A stretch of 30,122 nt of DNA from Cryomorphaceae bacterium (lineage in GTDB: Bacteria > Bacteroidota > Bacteroidia > Flavobacteriales > Schleiferiaceae), in assembly GCA_022565745.1 (NCBI GenBank), contig JAIUMB010000005.1, forward strand, positions 1-30,122, written 5' to 3'. Below the pieces are notes generated by a model. The model saw only the letters and a program-made list of their open reading frames with translations, had not been told where the DNA came from and searched no databases. The position numbers and the translations under genes were made by a program. The stretch's first letter is position 1. Each line of letters starts with the position of its first letter. Shown piece after piece: positions 7,541 to 16,232 of this stretch.

Positions 7541-8459
7541 CACACTCTTCTACGCTAAAATACTTCTCTTTGGAGAATATGGCATTATAGACGACAGTAT
7601 GGGATTATCCATCCCGTTTAACTTCTATAAGGGTACACTGAAGTTTTCTGATAAAGAAGCGACCAATGCCGATTCCATCCGTGCTTTTGCTCATGAACTT
7701 CATCGTCGTCAAGACGAAGGCAAACTTCCAGAAAAGCTTGATTTAGAGGCTTTGGTGAACGACTTAGACAATGGCATGTACTTCGACTCTTCGATTCCAC
7801 AAGGTTTTGGTGTAGGCAGCAGTGGGGCATTGTGTGCAGCCATTTACGAGCGTTACGCGGAAGAAAAAATACCTGTTGAAGAGAACCCTGACAAAGACAA
7901 TATTTTACGATTAAAGAAGATGTTTTCCGTGATGGAATCCTATTTTCACGGAAAGAGTTCGGGCTTAGATCCATTGATTTGTTACTTGAACTTACCCATC
8001 CTTATTCGTTCAAAAGAAGATGTAGGTACCGTTCATTTGCCCGCATCAGATCTACAAGGAAAGGGCGCCATTTTCTTACTCAATAGTGGTCAACCTGGCG
8101 AAACCGAACCAATGGTCAATATCTTCATGGAAAAAATGAAGAACGATGGCTTTAGAAACATGCTTAAGCATCAATTCAAGCGCTACAACGACGCCAGTAT
8201 AAAAGCCTTTCTCAAAGGAGAATTTAAGCAAATGCTCAACAGCATTAAGGAATTGAGCAACATAGCACTTAACCATTTCAACCCCATGATACCGGAGAAG
8301 TTTCACGGCACATGGCAAAAGGGCATTGATTCAGGGTTATACTATCTCAAGTTGTGTGGATCCGGTGGCGGAGGTTATGTGCTGGGTTTTACCCCAGATT
8401 ACGACAAAGCACTGCCGCATCTACAAGACTATAGTCCTGAAGTTGTGTACAGGTTTTAA
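7530..8459 (+). CDS. Mevalonate kinase-type GHMP kinase
   Basis: The product has 309 residues and belongs to the GHMP kinases. The phosphate loop PQGFGVGSSGA is at 90-100. A kinase signature follows: Glu136 and HGKSSGLDP at 140-148, with Asp147 as likely catalytic base. A late glycine motif (CGSGGGGYVLGF) closes the fold. HGxSSGxD fits mevalonate kinase, which phosphorylates mevalonate early in the IPP pathway; a phosphomevalonate kinase role cannot be excluded from sequence alone. The N-terminus KILLFGEYGI resembles the mevalonate kinase KxILFGEHxV but has Tyr-Gly for the His-Ala. I use the ATG at 7530 because it begins just before this motif; the frame is open for 19 codons upstream inside mvaD. 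Confidence 0.85.
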   Translation: MNTDTLFYAKILLFGEYGIIDDSMGLSIPFNFYKGTLKFSDKEATNADSIRAFAHELHRRQDEGKLPEKLDLEALVNDLDNGMYFDSSIPQGFGVGSSGALCAAIYERYAEEKIPVEENPDKDNILRLKKMFSVMESYFHGKSSGLDPLICYLNLPILIRSKEDVGTVHLPASDLQGKGAIFLLNSGQPGETEPMVNIFMEKMKNDGFRNMLKHQFKRYNDASIKAFLKGEFKQMLNSIKELSNIALNHFNPMIPEKFHGTWQKGIDSGLYYLKLCGSGGGGYVLGFTPDYDKALPHLQDYSPEVVYRF

Positions 8460-8480
8460 ATCATCAAATCAAACAAATCC

Positions 8481-9377
8481 ATGGCGCACTCTTCCACACG
8501 TGATGCGCAACGCCAACCAAGTCTTTGGCTAAAGTTGGTTGCATTGTTGTTGCAGGTGCGCTGGCAAAACGTGGTTGGTTTAGCCATAGCCCAGTATATT
8601 TCTGCAATTTTTTTATTCAATGACCCTGAATATTGGCGATCAACCATTAGCGAATATAAACTGCATGGTCTGGTTTTTTCTGTCGCCTTTTTGGTGGCAG
8701 GGGGGTATTTAATCAACAATTTTTACGATAGAGAAAAAGACCGCATCAACCGACCCATTCGCACCGCTATAGAGGCCAGTATTAAAAAATCTACCGTGCT
8801 ATACGGATACCTGGTCTTTACTTTTCTTGGCTCCATACTCGCCTTGTCGGTCAGTGGACGCGCATTGCTCTATTATACAGGTTATGCGGTTTTGATGTGG
8901 GCATACTCCCATAAATTCAAGCGCATTACACTTTTGGGTAACCTACTGGCCACATTTTTAGTCGTTATCCCTTTCTTTGGTTTGCTGATATATTATAACG
9001 GGTACCGCTGGTTTATTTTTTACTATGGATTCTTCTATTCATGGTTGTTTTTTGTGCGTGAAACGGTAAAAGACATTCGCTATTACAAAGGCGATGTGTT
9101 GACCAACTATCAGACGCTACCTGTTGTTTTGGGCCTAAAGCAAGCCTTGCGCTTATTACAAATACATGCGCTTTTAGGAATCCTTATTGCCGTTGGTTTG
9201 TGGTGGCATCCCTTTAATTTTTGGTTGCATGGGCTTTCTGCAATTACCATAATTGTCTTTGCCTCCGTAGTGTTTTATTTTCGCGGCAAAAAGACCGTCT
9301 CAAGAGCCAAGGAGCTTCATACTGTTATGCGGTTGTTGCTGATTTTAGGTATTTTAATCATACCGGTCTTGCGTTGA
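8481..9377 (+). CDS. UbiA-family prenyltransferase
   Basis: This integral membrane enzyme of 298 residues, with about eight or nine hydrophobic segments, transfers a polyprenyl group to an acceptor at the inner membrane. Both Mg-diphosphate-binding motifs are visible: NNFYDREKDRINRP at 79-92 and VKDIRYYKGD at 196-205. The acceptor cannot be read from sequence. Candidates include a glycerol phosphate (homologues are often labelled geranylgeranylglycerol-phosphate geranylgeranyltransferase) or a quinone head group. Its place after mvaD and the mevalonate kinase suits a consumer of isoprenoid diphosphates. It starts 21 bp after the kinase stop and ends 4 bp before the sensor kinase. Confidence 0.88.
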   Translation: MAHSSTRDAQRQPSLWLKLVALLLQVRWQNVVGLAIAQYISAIFLFNDPEYWRSTISEYKLHGLVFSVAFLVAGGYLINNFYDREKDRINRPIRTAIEASIKKSTVLYGYLVFTFLGSILALSVSGRALLYYTGYAVLMWAYSHKFKRITLLGNLLATFLVVIPFFGLLIYYNGYRWFIFYYGFFYSWLFFVRETVKDIRYYKGDVLTNYQTLPVVLGLKQALRLLQIHALLGILIAVGLWWHPFNFWLHGLSAITIIVFASVVFYFRGKKTVSRAKELHTVMRLLLILGILIIPVLR

Positions 9378-9381
9378 TGTT

Positions 9382-10749
9382 ATGGGGATTACAATCAGAC
9401 AAACACTTTTATTTACCATATTGACGGCCTGTTTGCTGTTGATGTTTTCACTGCTGATAGACTACGGTGCCTCACGCGCACGTATGGATGCCTTTTATGG
9501 TGAGCTGGAAAAAGAAGCTGTAACCAAGCTCAATTTGATTGTTAAAACCGATATCGGAGAAGAAACCCTGCAAACCATTTATAGAGAAAACCGGGCATTT
9601 CTCCATGAAGTGGAGGTGGCGGTTTACGACAACAATTTGAATTTATTGTACCATGACGACATAGACATAGATTTTGTCAAAGAAACACCGGAGATGCTGA
9701 ACGAAATTGCTGAGAAACGAAGCATACGCTTTACGCAAGAAAATTGGCAAGTGGTTGGTTTACGCATTGATGTAGCCGATACCTATTTCCTCATTACTGC
9801 TGCGGCGTTCGATGCCTACGGATACAACAAGCTCAATCGCCAACGCCGCAATATGGTACTCAGCTTTTTGGTCATGTTGGTATTGCTGTATTTGGTAGGA
9901 CGGTATTTTGTAAAAAAAACACTTAGTCCGTTGCAAGAGGTACTTAAAGGCATTCGTAAAATAGGTGCTAGTAGTCTGCATCGTCGTGTTCCCGTTCCTG
10001 AGCGTCGCGATGAGCTGGCTGAGTTGGCGGAGACGTTTAACAATATGCTTGGGAGACTAGAAAATGCCTTTGCTAGTCAGCAGTCGTTTGTATCTAACGT
10101 GGCCCACGAACTTCGAACGCCATTGTCGGGCATATTGGCCGAAATCGAGTTGACTTTAGAAAAGCCGAGAGATGAGCGAGAATATACACGGGTTTTAAAA
10201 AATGTGGCCCATGATGCGCGACAATTAACGCGATTGAGTAGCAGTTTGCTGGATCTGGCCAAAGCGGGCTATGACCCATCTTCGATTGTGTTTAGCGAAG
10301 TTCGTGTCGATGAAGTGTTGTTAGATGCCCTCTCTGAAGTGCAAAGAGAGTACCCCAATGCCAAGATAGATGTCGAGTATACGCAAAACTTTTCGGAAGA
10401 TGACAATCTCTCTATCTTGGGTAATGCCTACTTGTTGAAAGTAGCCTTTATTAATCTTCTTGATAATGCCTGTAAGTATTCTGATGAACAGCGGGTAAGT
10501 GTATTGATTGATATATTAGACAACCAAAGAATGGTCATTAAATTTATTGACCATGGACAGGGGATACAAGAAAGTGAATTGGACAAGTTGTTTACGCCTT
10601 TTTACCGAGGAAGCAACCGTCATCGTGCACCTGGTGTGGGTATTGGTTTATCGCTGGTCAAGCGAATTATTGATCACCACAAGGGTGAAATTAAAGCAAA
10701 TTCGGTAGTGGGTAAAGGAACAGAAATTATTGTAACCCTATTTTACTGA
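9382..10749 (+). CDS. Membrane sensor histidine kinase (HAMP-HisKA-HATPase)
   Basis: The product has 455 residues. Membrane segments near 8-27 and 157-175 enclose a sensor loop of about 130 residues that I do not recognise. A HAMP linker follows at about 176-230, then the HisKA box with phospho-accepting His242 (VAHELRTP). The HATPase domain shows the N-box FINLLDNACKYSD (356-368), the G1 box DHGQG (390-394) and the G2 box GVGIGL (418-423). It would sense an envelope signal and phosphorylate a response regulator. No regulator gene is adjacent, so it is an orphan here. It begins 4 bp after the prenyltransferase, so it is probably transcribed with the isoprenoid genes, and a terminator follows. 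Confidence 0.92.
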   Translation: MGITIRQTLLFTILTACLLLMFSLLIDYGASRARMDAFYGELEKEAVTKLNLIVKTDIGEETLQTIYRENRAFLHEVEVAVYDNNLNLLYHDDIDIDFVKETPEMLNEIAEKRSIRFTQENWQVVGLRIDVADTYFLITAAAFDAYGYNKLNRQRRNMVLSFLVMLVLLYLVGRYFVKKTLSPLQEVLKGIRKIGASSLHRRVPVPERRDELAELAETFNNMLGRLENAFASQQSFVSNVAHELRTPLSGILAEIELTLEKPRDEREYTRVLKNVAHDARQLTRLSSSLLDLAKAGYDPSSIVFSEVRVDEVLLDALSEVQREYPNAKIDVEYTQNFSEDDNLSILGNAYLLKVAFINLLDNACKYSDEQRVSVLIDILDNQRMVIKFIDHGQGIQESELDKLFTPFYRGSNRHRAPGVGIGLSLVKRIIDHHKGEIKANSVVGKGTEIIVTLFY

Positions 10750-10771
10750 AGGTGTAATACCATTTGCAAAT

Positions 10772-10801
10772 AAAAAAAACCACCGTTCGGTGGTCTTTTT
10801 T
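10772..10801. terminator. Intrinsic terminator ending the fabD-to-kinase run
   Basis: The stem ACCACCG/CGGTGGT (10779-10794; realistically 6 bp with a GTTC loop) is followed by C and T6. An A7 tract on the left makes it usable from the minus strand too. It sits 22 bp after the sensor kinase stop, between convergent genes. Confidence 0.9.
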
Positions 10802-10858
10802 GTAATCGTTATCAGCTGTGAAGCACGTAACGCAACGTTCTATAGCTATAGATTGTTA

Positions 10859-11140
10859 CTAGTTAAGTTCTTCTTCGGCGTCTTCAATAGACTCCTCAGC
10901 ATCCTCCATAACGTCTTCAGTTGCTTCTTCAGCATCTTCCATGCTGTCTTCAGCATCTTCCATGGCGTCTTCAACTGCATCTTCTACGTCTTCTACAACG
11001 TCTTCAACAGCATCTTGCGCATCGTCTACAATTTCCTCTACTTGCTCTTCTGCAGTTTTGTCTGAAGACTCACCACCACCAGAACAAGCGATAAATGCAG
11101 TCATGGCCAATGCCATCATAAAAAAGTTAATACGTTTCAT
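10859..11140 (-). CDS. Small, extremely acidic lipoprotein
   Basis: The product has 93 residues. The first 19 form a signal with lipobox-like FIAC, so the Cys is probably lipidated. After a short GGGESSD linker the rest is almost only Asp, Glu, Ala, Val and Met, in irregular ED(A/V)xED repeats spaced about 4 and 7 residues. Such a pattern favours one long, strongly negative helix or coiled coil held at a membrane. The function is unknown; cation binding or a periplasmic spacer are guesses. The DNA is correspondingly repetitive (TCTTC blocks), which produces a false plus-strand frame. It has its own promoter (11176-11206). I start at MKRINFF, the second of two close Met codons. Confidence 0.8.
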   Translation of the reverse strand: MKRINFFMMALAMTAFIACSGGGESSDKTAEEQVEEIVDDAQDAVEDVVEDVEDAVEDAMEDAEDSMEDAEEATEDVMEDAEESIEDAEEELN

Positions 11141-11175
11141 ACACATTCAGTTTTTGGGTTGAAAAATTTAAGCGC

Positions 11176-11206
11176 CAAATATACGCATATAAGATTAAGT
11201 TAACAA
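11176..11206 (-). promoter_or_regulatory. Promoter for the acidic lipoprotein gene
   Basis: On the minus strand TTG (11206-11204) is followed after 20 nt by TATATTTG (11183-11176), a full match to the Bacteroidota -33/-7 pattern. The ATG lies 35 nt downstream of the -7 box. Confidence 0.65.
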
Positions 11207-11336
11207 CTTTATATGGTTTTTTTTCTTTTAAGTCTTAATCAACCGTCGCATTATCTGTAAAATGGTAAATATAATTTTTACACAAGGAGGACAACAAAGG
11301 GCTTGTCGAATTTATTTTATCATACAGACAAAGAAA

Positions 11337-12881
11337 CTACAAGGTGCTTTTCCAAGCTTCTGAAATGCTCAGTTTTGGCTGTAGATATGCTTGAAGCTGA
11401 TCAATAGCAATGCGTTCTTGTGTCATGCTGTTGCGATCGCGTACCGTTACGGCATGGTCTTCCAATGTTTGATGGTCAACCGTTACGCAGAAAGGTGTAC
11501 CAATGGCATCTTGTCGGCGATAACGACGCCCCACAGAATCTTTTTCGTCGTATTGAACAGCAAATTCGAATGCGAGCTTTTGACGTATTTCTGATGCAAC
11601 CTCCGGAAGACCGTCTTTTTTGATGAGGGGCAGTACGGCTACTTGTACCGGTGCCAAAAAGTAAGGCAATGCCATAACGGTTCTGGTGGATTCGTCTTCC
11701 AGGGTTTCTTCGCGCAACGCTGAGGAAATGATGGCTAAGAACATGCGGTCGAGTCCAATGGATGTTTCTACCACATAAGGAACATATTTTTCTTGCGTTT
11801 CCGGATCGAAGTACTGGAGCTTTCTGCCACTGAATTCTTCGTGACGTTTGAGGTCGAAGTCAGTGCGACTGTGGATGCCTTCAAGTTCTTTAAAGCCAAA
11901 GGGAAATTTAAACTCAATGTCGGCTGCGGCATTGGCATAGTGGGCCAATTTGTCGTGGTCGTGAAAGCGGTAGCTGTCTTCACCCAACCCAAGAGAACGA
12001 TGCCAACGCATGCGCATTTCTTTCCAGTATTCGTACCACTTGAGCTCTTCGCCGGGGCGCACAAAGAACTGCATTTCCATTTGCTCGAATTCGCGCATGC
12101 GAAAGATGAATTGTCGGGCAACTATCTCGTTTCGAAAGGCCTTCCCCACCTGAGCAATGCCAAAAGGCACTTTCAGTCGGCTCGATTTAGCCACGTTGAG
12201 CATATTGACGAATATACCTTGGGCGGTCTCCGGACGAAGGTATAGTTCAGAAGCGCCTTCGGCCACACTGCCCATTTGGGTAGAAAACATCAAGTTGAAC
12301 TGACGAACATCGGTCCAGTTTCGACTTCCACTCATAGGACAAACAATACCTTCGTCTTCAATGATTTGTTTGAGAGCTGCCATGTCGTTGGCTTCTGCCG
12401 CATTGGCAAAACGAAGCCGCAAAGCTTCGGCCTTATCGAGGTACTTTTTTACCCGTGGATTGGTTTCGCGGTATAGGGCTTCATCGAAGCTTTCGCCAAA
12501 ACGCTTGGCGGCTTTTGCCACTTCTTTATTGGCCTTGTCGAGGTGCTTTTCAATCTGTTCTTCGATGAGCACATCGGCGCGGTAACGCTTTTTCGAGTCT
12601 TTATTGTCGATCAACGGATCGTTGAACGCATCTACGTGACCACTGGCTTTCCACACCGTTGGATGCATAAAAATGGCGGTGTCGATGCCAACGATATTGT
12701 CGTTGAGACGAGTCATCCAACCGAACCAGTAGTTCTTAATGCGGTTTTTTAACTCTACGCCAAGCGGACCGTAATCGTATACTGCACCAAGGCCGTCGTA
12801 TATTTCACTTCCGGGGTAAATGTATCCGTACTCTTTGCTGTGGGCAATGATGTCTTTAAATGTTGCGTCGTTGGCGTCCAT
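11337..12881 (-). CDS. glyS: Glycyl-tRNA synthetase, alpha2 type
   Basis: It charges tRNA-Gly with glycine in the cytoplasm. The 514 residues fit the single-chain homodimeric class II form also found in eukaryotes, archaea and many bacteria, not the alpha/beta form. It begins with the SKEYGYIYPGSEIYDGLGAV segment of this type. Then come LRPETAQGIFVN, motif 2 with FRNE and FIFRMREFEQME, motif 3 around SIGLDRMFLAI, and a C-terminal anticodon-binding domain (APVQVAVLPLI onward). A minus-strand TAnnTTTG box precedes it. The 196-bp gap to the acidic lipoprotein contains that gene's promoter, so the two are likely separate units. Confidence 0.96.
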   Translation of the reverse strand: MDANDATFKDIIAHSKEYGYIYPGSEIYDGLGAVYDYGPLGVELKNRIKNYWFGWMTRLNDNIVGIDTAIFMHPTVWKASGHVDAFNDPLIDNKDSKKRYRADVLIEEQIEKHLDKANKEVAKAAKRFGESFDEALYRETNPRVKKYLDKAEALRLRFANAAEANDMAALKQIIEDEGIVCPMSGSRNWTDVRQFNLMFSTQMGSVAEGASELYLRPETAQGIFVNMLNVAKSSRLKVPFGIAQVGKAFRNEIVARQFIFRMREFEQMEMQFFVRPGEELKWYEYWKEMRMRWHRSLGLGEDSYRFHDHDKLAHYANAAADIEFKFPFGFKELEGIHSRTDFDLKRHEEFSGRKLQYFDPETQEKYVPYVVETSIGLDRMFLAIISSALREETLEDESTRTVMALPYFLAPVQVAVLPLIKKDGLPEVASEIRQKLAFEFAVQYDEKDSVGRRYRRQDAIGTPFCVTVDHQTLEDHAVTVRDRNSMTQERIAIDQLQAYLQPKLSISEAWKSTL

Positions 12882-12903
12882 AGATGCGTTGTGTTTCAGG
12901 CCG

Positions 12904-12911
12904 CAAAGCTA
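12904..12911 (-). promoter_or_regulatory. Candidate -7 box for glyS
   Basis: TAGCTTTG on the minus strand, followed by C, matches TAnnTTTG. It lies 22 nt before the glyS ATG. No TTG appears at the -33 spacing, so support is partial. Confidence 0.5.
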
Positions 12912-12942
12912 ATAAATCTAAGGCCGATAGTGTGCTTATTTT

Positions 12943-14910
12943 TTACTCAAATGACACAATCACTCCTCCACGAACCCATAAGCCTGGCAAAACAATTCCT
13001 CCGCGATCAAAAACGGGTTGCTGATTAAACAAGTTGCTCGCTTCTACGTAATAATCAATGGCCGTTGAAGACCCTTTGCCTCTTTCGTACGACAGCCGCA
13101 ATGCGCTCATCCAAATGTGGGGGTAAGACTGTAATTCACCATTGATATTGGAAAATTCGCCACGACGATCTTGCCAACTCACACGGGCATTATATCGCAA
13201 ATCTCCAAAGAGTAAACCTTGCAGGCCAATATTCAATTTATTCCGCAAAAAGTCCAAGGCATAAACCGATTCAAATGCAAAGTCCTCCTCGGGACTATCT
13301 TGGTAGCTATACGAAATCAACATTTGCTCTACGGGCTGTGCTGTGCCAAATCTCCAACGAAAATCGGTTTCAATCCCATAGATATTGAGAGCTTGGATGT
13401 TGGTGGCATACACAATGTCGTCGCCGGGAAATCTAACCCAATCGATGAGGTCACGGCCTTCACGGTAAAAGACAGCGGAGTTAATGGTGTATTTTTTTCC
13501 CAAATGGCGATATCCCACTTCTACTTGGTCGGAGTACTCCGGCTGCAGGTCGATGCTTCCTTGCGCACCACCTACTGCATAGTAAAGGTCTGTGTAAGTA
13601 GGCATGCGAAAACCACGGTTATATCCTCCAAAAATCATGTTGTTTTTAGAAAATGCATAACTCATTTCCGCACCGGGCATAATGGCGGAGCCAAAATCGG
13701 TGTTTTCATTGAACAACACACCTCCTTGAAAGGTAAACCGATGCATAGAAAATCGGTATTCAGTATGTGCCGCTAAGTTGTGTCTATCGGCAAATCGCGT
13801 ATAAGCACCGCGAGGATGATGGCGTACGCTTATTTCGTCTTCCATGGGTTCCCCTAAGGCATTTGATAGAATGGACTCGTAGCGGTAGTCCACGCCAACA
13901 GAAACTGTGTGGTATTTGGCAAATGTTTTTCTCAATGTGGTTTCTGCACCTGCAACGCGACTGCGGTGATAATTGTGGTCGCCATACCAACTTGGGGCAG
14001 TATCCGTATCGCTGATGAACAATCCGTTTTGAAACTGATAATGGCCAATACCTTCTCTAAAGAGTTCAAACCTATCGTGGTGTTGACGCGCGTAGGCCCT
14101 TGCTTCAAAAACGGTGTTTTTATCGATGTTTCTGCGAAAGTTGACGTGTGCCTGTAAACCTCTGATGGCTTCAAACTGCTCGGGAAAGGCAAATGAATAA
14201 AAATTTTGCGCACCAAAGGCACGACTGGTTAACCCCACCAGGGCGTTGAGCTCGTGATTGCTGCCTTTCTGGTAACCGGTTAAGTTAATGGTACTGCTGG
14301 TAAAGTCGGTATTGTTCATAAAGCCGGTGTGCTGAATATGTTGTGCGTTTACAGCAAAACCGTAGTTTTCACCACCAAACTGCTGGTAAATTCGTCCGCC
14401 AAATAACCCATTCTGTCCGAAAAAGGACTCTAAACTGCCGCGGTTGCCGGGGTCTTTTTTCGTGATGATGTTGATGGCACCGGTCATAGCCCCTTGTCCT
14501 AAAAGTCTAGAAGCCCCACCGGGGATAATTTCTATGCGTTCAATTTGTCGGTAATGAATGGGCAAGTTCATGTTGTGGTGCCCGGTTTGTGGATCATTGG
14601 CACGTACGCCATCGATAAGGATAAGTGTCTGATCAAATGTGCCGCCGCGCATACTGATATCGGTTTGGGCATCCATAGGGCCTCTCTGACGCACATCCAC
14701 ACCAATGGCGTATTCGAGAATTTCTGTAATGGATTGTGCGCCACTTGATTCTATGTCTGCCCGCTCAATGACGATGACTTGTCGTGGAGACTCCCTGTAG
14801 TGTTTGTTGTTTTCATCAACACCAATAACCTCGACACTTCTCAAGTTTTCTTGTGCCAAAACGGAAGTGCCAACTAAAGTGATAGCGATTGAACAAAGCA
14901 GATGTTTCAT
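12943..14910 (-). CDS. TonB-dependent outer-membrane receptor, BtuB-like architecture
   Basis: The product has 655 residues: a signal peptide over about 1-19 (ending SVLAQ), a short LRSVEVIGV segment that could be the TonB box, a plug domain (about 35-150; RGGTFDQTLILIDGVR and GGASRLLGQGAMTGAINIIT are typical plug motifs), then a 22-strand-type barrel ending with a C-terminal Phe-Glu (VIVSFE). It lacks the N-terminal carboxypeptidase-regulatory-like domain of SusC proteins and no SusD gene is near, so it is a siderophore/cobalamin-type receptor, not a glycan one. The ligand is unknown. The translated frame extends 13 residues upstream, but MKHLLC begins the signal. It has its own promoter; glyS follows 61 bp downstream on the same strand. 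Confidence 0.93.
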   Translation of the reverse strand: MKHLLCSIAITLVGTSVLAQENLRSVEVIGVDENNKHYRESPRQVIVIERADIESSGAQSITEILEYAIGVDVRQRGPMDAQTDISMRGGTFDQTLILIDGVRANDPQTGHHNMNLPIHYRQIERIEIIPGGASRLLGQGAMTGAINIITKKDPGNRGSLESFFGQNGLFGGRIYQQFGGENYGFAVNAQHIQHTGFMNNTDFTSSTINLTGYQKGSNHELNALVGLTSRAFGAQNFYSFAFPEQFEAIRGLQAHVNFRRNIDKNTVFEARAYARQHHDRFELFREGIGHYQFQNGLFISDTDTAPSWYGDHNYHRSRVAGAETTLRKTFAKYHTVSVGVDYRYESILSNALGEPMEDEISVRHHPRGAYTRFADRHNLAAHTEYRFSMHRFTFQGGVLFNENTDFGSAIMPGAEMSYAFSKNNMIFGGYNRGFRMPTYTDLYYAVGGAQGSIDLQPEYSDQVEVGYRHLGKKYTINSAVFYREGRDLIDWVRFPGDDIVYATNIQALNIYGIETDFRWRFGTAQPVEQMLISYSYQDSPEEDFAFESVYALDFLRNKLNIGLQGLLFGDLRYNARVSWQDRRGEFSNINGELQSYPHIWMSALRLSYERGKGSSTAIDYYVEASNLFNQQPVFDRGGIVLPGLWVRGGVIVSFE

Positions 14911-14925
14911 AGTAAAATTTGGCGG

Positions 14926-14953
14926 CAAAACTAAAAAACATTGACTCAAACAA
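14926..14953 (-). promoter_or_regulatory. Promoter for the TonB-dependent receptor
   Basis: On the minus strand TTG (14953-14951) is followed after 17 nt by TAGTTTTG (14933-14926), a full -33/-7 match. The ATG lies 15 nt after the -7 box. Confidence 0.65.
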
Positions 14954-15095
14954 GGTTATTAAAGATTGGGTTTATAACACGGGCATACAGTGCGTACAAA
15001 CCACCTACTGTTGTCTGACAATTAGAGAACAGCATATATGTTTTTTTGCAAATAACAAATTCCTTTTAGATATTTGTATGCTTAATACTACAAAT

Positions 15096-16220
15096 ATGTC
15101 AATTTCAGATAGGGATAAACAAGCGATTTACGCGAGAACATTGGCCTTAACGCCAGGATTGGGATCGAGAAGTATACGTCAATTGGCGCGTTATTTTGAG
15201 GATGACACCGAGCGCGTATATAGAGCTACAGCAAAGGAGTTAAAAGCCTTAGAGGGGGTTACCGACAATTTGATTCGGGTGGTTAAGAAAGCAAAGACAT
15301 ATCATGAACAGGCCACGTTTGAGTACAAGCAAGCCAAACGGTATGGCTTAGATATGATGGCTTTCTCCGATACGGATTTTCCACATCGTTTACGAGTTTT
15401 TGACGACGCCCCCGTTGTATTGTTTACGAGAGGAACACCTTTTCCGTTTTACCACCGACATAGCATTGGGGTGGTGGGTACCCGTAATGCAACATCGCAT
15501 GGTCGCTCACTCACTGAGCAGTGGATTGAGCAGTGGGCGGTTTACCAGCCTTGTATTGTAAGTGGTTTGGCGTATGGCATCGACATAGCTGCGCACCAAG
15601 CTGCTATAAAACTTAATGTTCCAACAGTGGCGGTTTTGGGTAATGGTTTAGACAGTGTTTATCCGGCTGTTCACCGAAGTATAGCTAATCGTATGCTTGA
15701 TAATGGGGGCTTAATCAGTGAATTTCCCCCAGGCACCAAGCCTGATCGGCAAAATTTCCCCATGCGCAACCGTATTGTAGCCATGCTTTCAGACGCCTTG
15801 GTGGTAATTGAAGCTGCGCAAAAAGGAGGTGCATTGATAACCGCAAACATGGCTTTTGACTACAATAAAGAAGTGTATGCTGTGCCGGGAAAGCCTGGAG
15901 ATATATATTCTGAGGGGTGCAATGAGTTGATTGCGGCCAATAAAGCGGCGTTGCTTTACGACCCCCATCAATTGCCTAAGGATTTGCATTGGAAAGATGC
16001 TACTCACAACAAAGTCAGACAAGCCGAGTTGTTCGTGGAGTTAAACACAGAGGAGAAGTTGCTAATCGAAACACTTGGCCGACAAAGAGAAACGCCTTTA
16101 GAAGTTCTTTGTAGCGAGATGAATGAGCGGCCATCGGTTTTGCTTTCGCGGCTTTTAGAGATGGAGCTAAAAGGGCTTGTTCGTTCTATGCCGGGAAATA
16201 GGTTTGCAGCTTTGCTATAA
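15096..16220 (+). CDS. dprA: DprA/Smf, DNA-processing protein
   Basis: It binds incoming single-stranded DNA and loads RecA during natural transformation; it is also widespread in species not known to be competent. The 374 residues fit the family. After an N-terminal helical region (HhH/SAM-like, about 10-75), the Rossmann-like domain shows GVVGTRNATSHGR (125-137), SGLAYGIDIAAH (156-167), a VAVLGNGLDSVYP strand, and EAAQKGGALITA (239-250). Residues 315-374 form a winged-helix tail. Two close Met codons (15078 and 15096) are possible; I take the second, because GATATTTG at 15069-15076 may be its -7 box. The stop is only 12 bp from the convergent stop of the next gene, and no terminator is visible. 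Confidence 0.94.
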   Translation: MSISDRDKQAIYARTLALTPGLGSRSIRQLARYFEDDTERVYRATAKELKALEGVTDNLIRVVKKAKTYHEQATFEYKQAKRYGLDMMAFSDTDFPHRLRVFDDAPVVLFTRGTPFPFYHRHSIGVVGTRNATSHGRSLTEQWIEQWAVYQPCIVSGLAYGIDIAAHQAAIKLNVPTVAVLGNGLDSVYPAVHRSIANRMLDNGGLISEFPPGTKPDRQNFPMRNRIVAMLSDALVVIEAAQKGGALITANMAFDYNKEVYAVPGKPGDIYSEGCNELIAANKAALLYDPHQLPKDLHWKDATHNKVRQAELFVELNTEEKLLIETLGRQRETPLEVLCSEMNERPSVLLSRLLEMELKGLVRSMPGNRFAALL

Positions 16221-16232
16221 TGTAAAAGGCGA

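Noticed and set aside
10790..11162. Plus-strand frames rich in Ser/Phe opposite the acidic lipoprotein
   Set aside because: They are shadows of the repetitive GAA/GAC coding on the minus strand; the minus-strand product has a signal peptide, lipobox and promoter.
14919..15095. Extended N-terminus of DprA
   Set aside because: It would overlap the divergent TonB-receptor promoter, and its residues do not look like DprA; a likely -7 box lies just before the later start.
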